NCBI GenBank assembly: GCA_025361505.1 | Contig: JANYKZ010000023.1 | Coordinates: 1-42,839 of the forward strand | Length of the DNA: 42,839 bases | From: Coriobacteriia bacterium | GTDB lineage: Bacteria; Actinomycetota; Coriobacteriia; Anaerosomatales; PALSA-660 | Reading direction: 5' to 3' | Shown: positions 39,729 through 42,839 of the stretch, piece after piece | How the letters are laid out: every line of letters begins with the position of its first letter | Position numbering within the stretch: position 1 is the first letter of the stretch | Program-made: the position numbers and the translations under genes | The notes under the pieces: generated by a model | What the model saw: only the letters and a program-made list of their open reading frames with translations | What the model was told of the DNA's origin: nothing | The model's database searches: none

Positions 39729-39769
39729 GTAGCCACGGGGCACTCGGTGCCTGTTCCCGTGGGGGCTAC
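39729..39769. terminator. Hairpin at the end of the SIMPL gene
   Basis: GTAGCC (39729-39734) pairs with GGCTAC (39764-39769), then ACGGG with CCCGT after a 3-base bulge. Inside is GGCAC-TCG-GTGCC. The outer stem includes the SIMPL stop codon. No T tract is visible on the minus strand. Confidence 0.5.
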
Positions 39770-40491
39770 TGGAGCGCGAAGACCACGGTCACGTTGGCCG
39801 TCACGTCGAGCTGTCCCGGCGAGATCGGCACCGGCACGGCGGCCTTCCCTGAGCTGGCCGAGGCCGAGTCGAACAGCGGACCGGGTGTGGAGACGGAGGT
39901 CTCGCTGATGCTGATGACGTCGCCGACACTCTTTCCGGCGGCCTTCGCCATCGCCTCGGCGCTCGCGCGCGCGTCCGCTACGGCCTTGTCGATCGCCGCG
40001 GGACGGTACTTCGAGTCCTCCGAGATGGTGAACGTGGGACCGTTGATGTTGTCGGCCCCCGCGCCGTTCGCGGCGTTGATGACGTCGCCCAGGGTCGCGA
40101 TGTCCCGGACCTTCGCCTCGACCGTCAGTGACGCCTGGTAGCCGGTGATCGCGGGCTTGGGCGAGTTGTCGTACGTCGGGTAGACGCTCAGGTTCGAAGT
40201 CTGGATGTCGATGTCCGCGATCCCGGCCTTCACGAGCGCGGAGGTGATCTTGGCCGCGATCGTGGAGCCCTGGGCCAGGGCATCCTTCGCGCTCGAGGAG
40301 GTCCTGCTCACGCCGAAGCTCATGTCCGCCTCGTCGGGCGACGCCGCGACCTTGCCGGTCCCCGTCGCGGTGATCCCGTAGAACGGAGAGCCGGCCGGCG
40401 GGCTCACGACCGTGGTGCAGCCCGTCGCGATGGCACCGACAAGCAGCAGCGCGGCGGCGCACGCCGCGGCGGATCCGAGTCCTCGTCTCAT
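39766..40491 (-). CDS. SIMPL-domain (DUF541) lipoprotein
   Basis: The 241-residue protein has a lipoprotein signal ending IATGC (C25) and a SIMPL domain: FYGITATGTGKVAASPDEA, then the alternating helix-strand part with DIQTSNLSVYPTYD and AAIDKAVADARASAEAMAKA. Members are exported or periplasmic proteins of uncertain function, some linked to oxidative stress. GGGAGAG precedes the ATG. The LysE-type gene lies 82 bases upstream on the same strand. Confidence 0.9.
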   Translation of the reverse strand: MRRGLGSAAACAAALLLVGAIATGCTTVVSPPAGSPFYGITATGTGKVAASPDEADMSFGVSRTSSSAKDALAQGSTIAAKITSALVKAGIADIDIQTSNLSVYPTYDNSPKPAITGYQASLTVEAKVRDIATLGDVINAANGAGADNINGPTFTISEDSKYRPAAIDKAVADARASAEAMAKAAGKSVGDVISISETSVSTPGPLFDSASASSGKAAVPVPISPGQLDVTANVTVVFALQ

Positions 40492-40573
40492 CGATCTCTC
40501 CCGTCTCCGCGACCGCCGGGCGGCGGCCTGATGTCTTCCTACCCTTTGACGGGCGCGCTGCGGCCCGGGTTCG

Positions 40574-41155
40574 CTAGTGGAAGAGCGAGACGGCGCAGTA
40601 GACGAGCAGGGCCGCCATGATCCACGACACGACCTTCCCGTTGCGGGCGAGGAAGCGCTCGAACAGGGAACCGAACGCCGCCCAGCTGCTCGTCGCGACG
40701 AAGCTGACCGCGGCCATGAACAGGCAGAACCCCGCGAGGACGACGGGGGCCTTGTAGTACGGCACCAGGAAGGTTGCTGCCGCGGTGATCCCGTAGAGGA
40801 TCCCTTTCGGATTGACGAACTGCAGCAGCGCGCCGGCCGCGAACGTTCCCGTGTCGCCGGCGCCTGCGGCCGCGTGCGGCGAGGAGGTCGCCGTCTTGTA
40901 CGCGAGCCAGAGTATGTAGGCGGCCCCGACGACCGTCATCACCGGCTTGATGCTCGGGAGCGCCTGGAACAGGACGACGGTGAACGCGCACGCCAGCGCC
41001 ATCACGACGAAGAAGCCCGCGAACACCCCCGCGGTGAACCGCAAGCTGGGACGGAAGCCGAGTCGGCAGGCGTTCGACATCGACATGATGTTGTTGGGCC
41101 CCGGCGTGAACGTCGTCAGCATCACGTAGGAGAGGAACGCGAAGTAGTTCGGCAC
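40574..41155 (-). CDS. LysE-family amino acid/metabolite exporter
   Basis: The 193-residue membrane protein starts PNYFAFLSYVMLTTFTPGPNN, the family signature, and has about six hydrophobic helices with the conserved FVNPKGILY segment in the middle. The family exports amino acids or related compounds; the substrate is unknown. The GTG at 41155 is chosen because it fits the conserved N terminus and has GGGGG upstream; another GTG at 41194 would add 13 residues. Confidence 0.88.
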   Translation of the reverse strand: MPNYFAFLSYVMLTTFTPGPNNIMSMSNACRLGFRPSLRFTAGVFAGFFVVMALACAFTVVLFQALPSIKPVMTVVGAAYILWLAYKTATSSPHAAAGAGDTGTFAAGALLQFVNPKGILYGITAAATFLVPYYKAPVVLAGFCLFMAAVSFVATSSWAAFGSLFERFLARNGKVVSWIMAALLVYCAVSLFH

Positions 41156-41215
41156 TGTGCCCCCGTGAGTCGCCGGCTCTGACCAGTCTCGCACAGAGCG
41201 TGCGGTCGCGGACGC

Positions 41216-42241
41216 CTAGCTCCGGCGCGGCCCCTCGTCGCCGCCGAGCGCCCTCCACACGGCGGACGCCGCGACCCTCAGCCGCCCTGCCGCCGCCTTC
41301 GGTGTTCGCCGGGCGAGCCGTTCGCGGGCGCCGACATACCGGCGGAGGCGACGAAGGTCGTCGGAGTCGAGCCCGCGCAACGTTTGCCCGAAGGCCCGGA
41401 CGTCGATCTCCCGCGAGCCGAGACGCACGAGCGCGTCCATGCCCTTGTTCGAAGCCGCCAACGCGCCCTGCGCGAGCCCGCCGATGCGCTCGCGGAGCGC
41501 ATCGATCGCGATGCGCGCCTCGGTGCGCTCGGCCGGCTCGAACTCCGCGAAGTCGTAGTCGAACGGAACTTCCTTGATCGGTCGCCCGCTGATCACGTTG
41601 AGCTCGCAATACAGGTACTTGAAGGCGAGGCGGACCAGGCCCTCCTTCTCGATGCGGCGCATCGACGTCCCCACACGGAACGAGTGGAGGACGCGGAACT
41701 TGCCCTGCCGAGCGGCCCGCTGCACGTAGTCGTGGTCCTCGGCGAGCGCCAACGTCTCGTCGAAGCCGCCGATGGCCTCGTGCACGTCGCGGCGGACCAT
41801 GATGCAGAAGCCGCCGGCGTGAGGCGAGACGTACTGCATGACGTCGATGTACAGATTCACGACCTCGCACGCGAAGACGTACGCGGGGTCGCGCTCGATC
41901 GGCTCGATGAGCGTGGTGGCGACCGACAGGCCCCGGTCCTCGAACTCCTCCACGGCCGCTGCGATGAAGTCGTCGTCGAGCACGTCGTCGGCGTCCAGGA
42001 ACAGCAGCAGGTCGCCGGTACTCGCGCGGGCGCCCGCGTTGCGCCCCACGCCCGGCATGCCGCCCTCCACGACCGTCGCCCCGTGCGCCTCAGCGATCTC
42101 GCGCGTCCCGTCGGTCGAACCGGCGTCCGCGACCACGACGCGATCGGCGGGCCGAGTCTGGCGGCCCAGTGCGTCGAGCAGCACCGGAAGGCGCTCGGCC
42201 TCGTTGAGCGCGGGGATGACGACGGTGAGCGTGGTCGACAT
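41216..42241 (-). CDS. Family 2 glycosyltransferase
   Basis: The 341-residue protein has a GT-A fold: TVVIPALNEAERLPVLLDAL, VVVADAGSTDGT, and DLLLFLDADDVL with the metal-binding DxD. Then come GGFCIMVRRDVHEAIGGFDE and the EDHDYVQRAARQGK catalytic region. The C-terminal 100 residues are helical, basic and unassigned. No membrane helix is clear. The acceptor is unknown. GAGGAG precedes the ATG at 42241. Confidence 0.9.
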   Translation of the reverse strand: MSTTLTVVIPALNEAERLPVLLDALGRQTRPADRVVVADAGSTDGTREIAEAHGATVVEGGMPGVGRNAGARASTGDLLLFLDADDVLDDDFIAAAVEEFEDRGLSVATTLIEPIERDPAYVFACEVVNLYIDVMQYVSPHAGGFCIMVRRDVHEAIGGFDETLALAEDHDYVQRAARQGKFRVLHSFRVGTSMRRIEKEGLVRLAFKYLYCELNVISGRPIKEVPFDYDFAEFEPAERTEARIAIDALRERIGGLAQGALAASNKGMDALVRLGSREIDVRAFGQTLRGLDSDDLRRLRRYVGARERLARRTPKAAAGRLRVAASAVWRALGGDEGPRRS

Positions 42242-42274
42242 GGTGGGACTCCTCGCAGCGGATTCGCGAGTAGT

Positions 42275-42421
42275 CTCCCACACCTCGCCGAGCGCAAGAA
42301 CGGCCTGACCGGCGACGCGGCCGGGCGCGAGTCCGTGCGCGCTCGGGAAGGCCTCGAGCGCGGCCGGGGTGCCACGGCCGAAGACGCCGTCGGGCGTGAG
42401 GCCCGGCTTCGCTGGACGGCG
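42275..42421 (-). pseudogene. Remnant of a peptidoglycan-binding (PG_binding_1) domain
   Basis: The minus-strand frame upstream of the glycosyltransferase reads GLTPDGVFGRGTPAALEAF, then SAHGLAPGRVAGQAV and LALGE, a near match to a PG_binding_1 repeat (DGVFGPGT...AV..FQ...GL..DG.VG..T). The conserved Gln in EAFQ is Pro and upstream sequence shows no matching half, start codon or ribosome-binding site. It looks like a decayed fragment. The rest of 42242-42651 has no gene that can be supported. Confidence 0.45.
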
Positions 42422-42609
42422 GTTGCCCGTGTGCTCCGTGGCACAAAGGCGTGCGCGCGGACATCGGACCTCCTCCTCCACTCTGGGGAGCAGCGAGGCC
42501 CGGGGCAGCGCGACCGGCTGAGAAGACGTCGTGACGGACACCCGTGGAGGGGCTGTGCGCCGCGCGTGAGTTCTCCAACGGGACGGAGCCGGCGGACCGC
42601 AGCACGCAA

Positions 42610-42640
42610 CAAGGGCCTCACCGTGTCGGCGAAGCCCTTG
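42610..42640. terminator. Hairpin terminator of tRNA-Leu
   Basis: CAAGGGC (42610-42616) pairs with GCCCTTG (42634-42640), 12 bases beyond the tRNA-Leu 3' end on the minus strand. Confidence 0.5.
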
Positions 42641-42651
42641 GTCGGTATCTG

Positions 42652-42737
42652 TGGTGCGGGCGAAAGGAGTTGAACCTTCACGGGGTTTCCCCCACATGGA
42701 CCTGAACCATGCGCGTCTGCCATTCCGCCACGCCCGC
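42652..42737 (-). tRNA. tRNA-Leu (anticodon CAG)
   Basis: On the minus strand the acceptor GCGGGCG pairs with CGCCCGC, followed by discriminator A and encoded CCA. The anticodon arm CATGG-TTCAGGT-CCATG gives CAG. A long variable arm (GTGGGGGAAACCCCGT region) marks a class II tRNA. The T arm has the TTCAACT loop. Confidence 0.95.
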
Positions 42738-42753
42738 GTGACGTGCAAAGGGG

Positions 42754-42782
42754 AGTCTAACAGGGGGGATTGTGACGGGCAA
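42754..42782 (-). promoter_or_regulatory. Promoter of tRNA-Leu
   Basis: On the minus strand TTGCCC (42777-42782) and TAGACT (42754-42759) are separated by exactly 17 bases and lie 16 bases before the tRNA, fitting a sigma70-type promoter. Confidence 0.65.
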
Positions 42783-42839
42783 CCATTGGTGAGACCCACA
42801 AATCGTTGGCCAAAACCCTAGATACCGTAGCGAATCCCT

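Noticed and set aside
1-42839. CRISPR arrays, insertion sequences, prophage genes, rRNA
   Set aside because: No regularly spaced direct repeats, transposase or integrase motifs, or rRNA-like segments were seen on either strand.

Overview
The window is high-GC DNA with dense, short-spaced genes on both strands. Many genes start with GTG, and several starts lie 6 or 7 bases after a TAnnnT box, as in leaderless actinobacterial transcripts. Together with the gene content (anaerobic Fe-S redox proteins, sulfane-sulfur proteins, ATP-dependent radical-type dehydratase partners, hgcAB) this suggests an anaerobic member of the Actinomycetota, possibly a Coriobacteriia/OPB41-type lineage. The taxonomic call is inference from style and content; no rRNA is present. 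No transposase, prophage or CRISPR array was seen.

Bases 1-9000 are a sulfur/redox region. An ArsR-type regulator leads an operon of DsrE2-like protein, TusA, a NarI/DsrM-like cytochrome b and a DsrK/HdrD-like Fe-S protein. Beyond a bidirectional terminator lies a divergent pair: a small DsrE protein, and a 1020-residue FAD/HdrD fusion with a Met/Pro-rich tail followed by a DUF302 protein. Two CsoR/CstR-like operators sit between them. A third copy of the same palindrome controls a cassette of methyltransferase, DUF2892 membrane protein and NifX-like protein. tRNA-Ser(GCU) and tRNA-Arg(ACG) follow.

Bases 9400-24000 hold signalling and metabolism: a PAS/HD-GYP phosphodiesterase, a CheB-CheR-PAS gene broken by two single-base homopolymer frameshifts, an SDR, a Tat-exported multicopper oxidase with an extra C-terminal domain, a Zwf-Gnd fusion, an amidohydrolase, two lipoproteins, serS and an MscL with a zinc ribbon.

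Bases 24100-31100 hold the most striking locus. An archaeal-type phosphoglycerate mutase is followed by a palindromic operator, a promoter and the mercury-methylation pair hgcA-hgcB. HgcA is preceded, in frame and across a single UGA, by 19 codons with their own ribosome-binding site ending in Cys. A SECIS-like hairpin directly follows the UGA, so this HgcA may be a Cys-Sec selenoprotein. Converging on hgcB is an operon of a double-cubane-type 2-hydroxyacyl-CoA dehydratase family protein, its ATP-dependent activase and a PHP hydrolase.

Bases 31100-42839 are mostly housekeeping: a DUF4446-GGDEF-pheA operon, larB-larC, an Fe-S-less MutY-like glycosylase, a lipoprotein sugar dehydrogenase, a response regulator, small proteins, a SIMPL lipoprotein, a LysE exporter, a family 2 glycosyltransferase, a peptidoglycan-binding remnant and tRNA-Leu(CAG).
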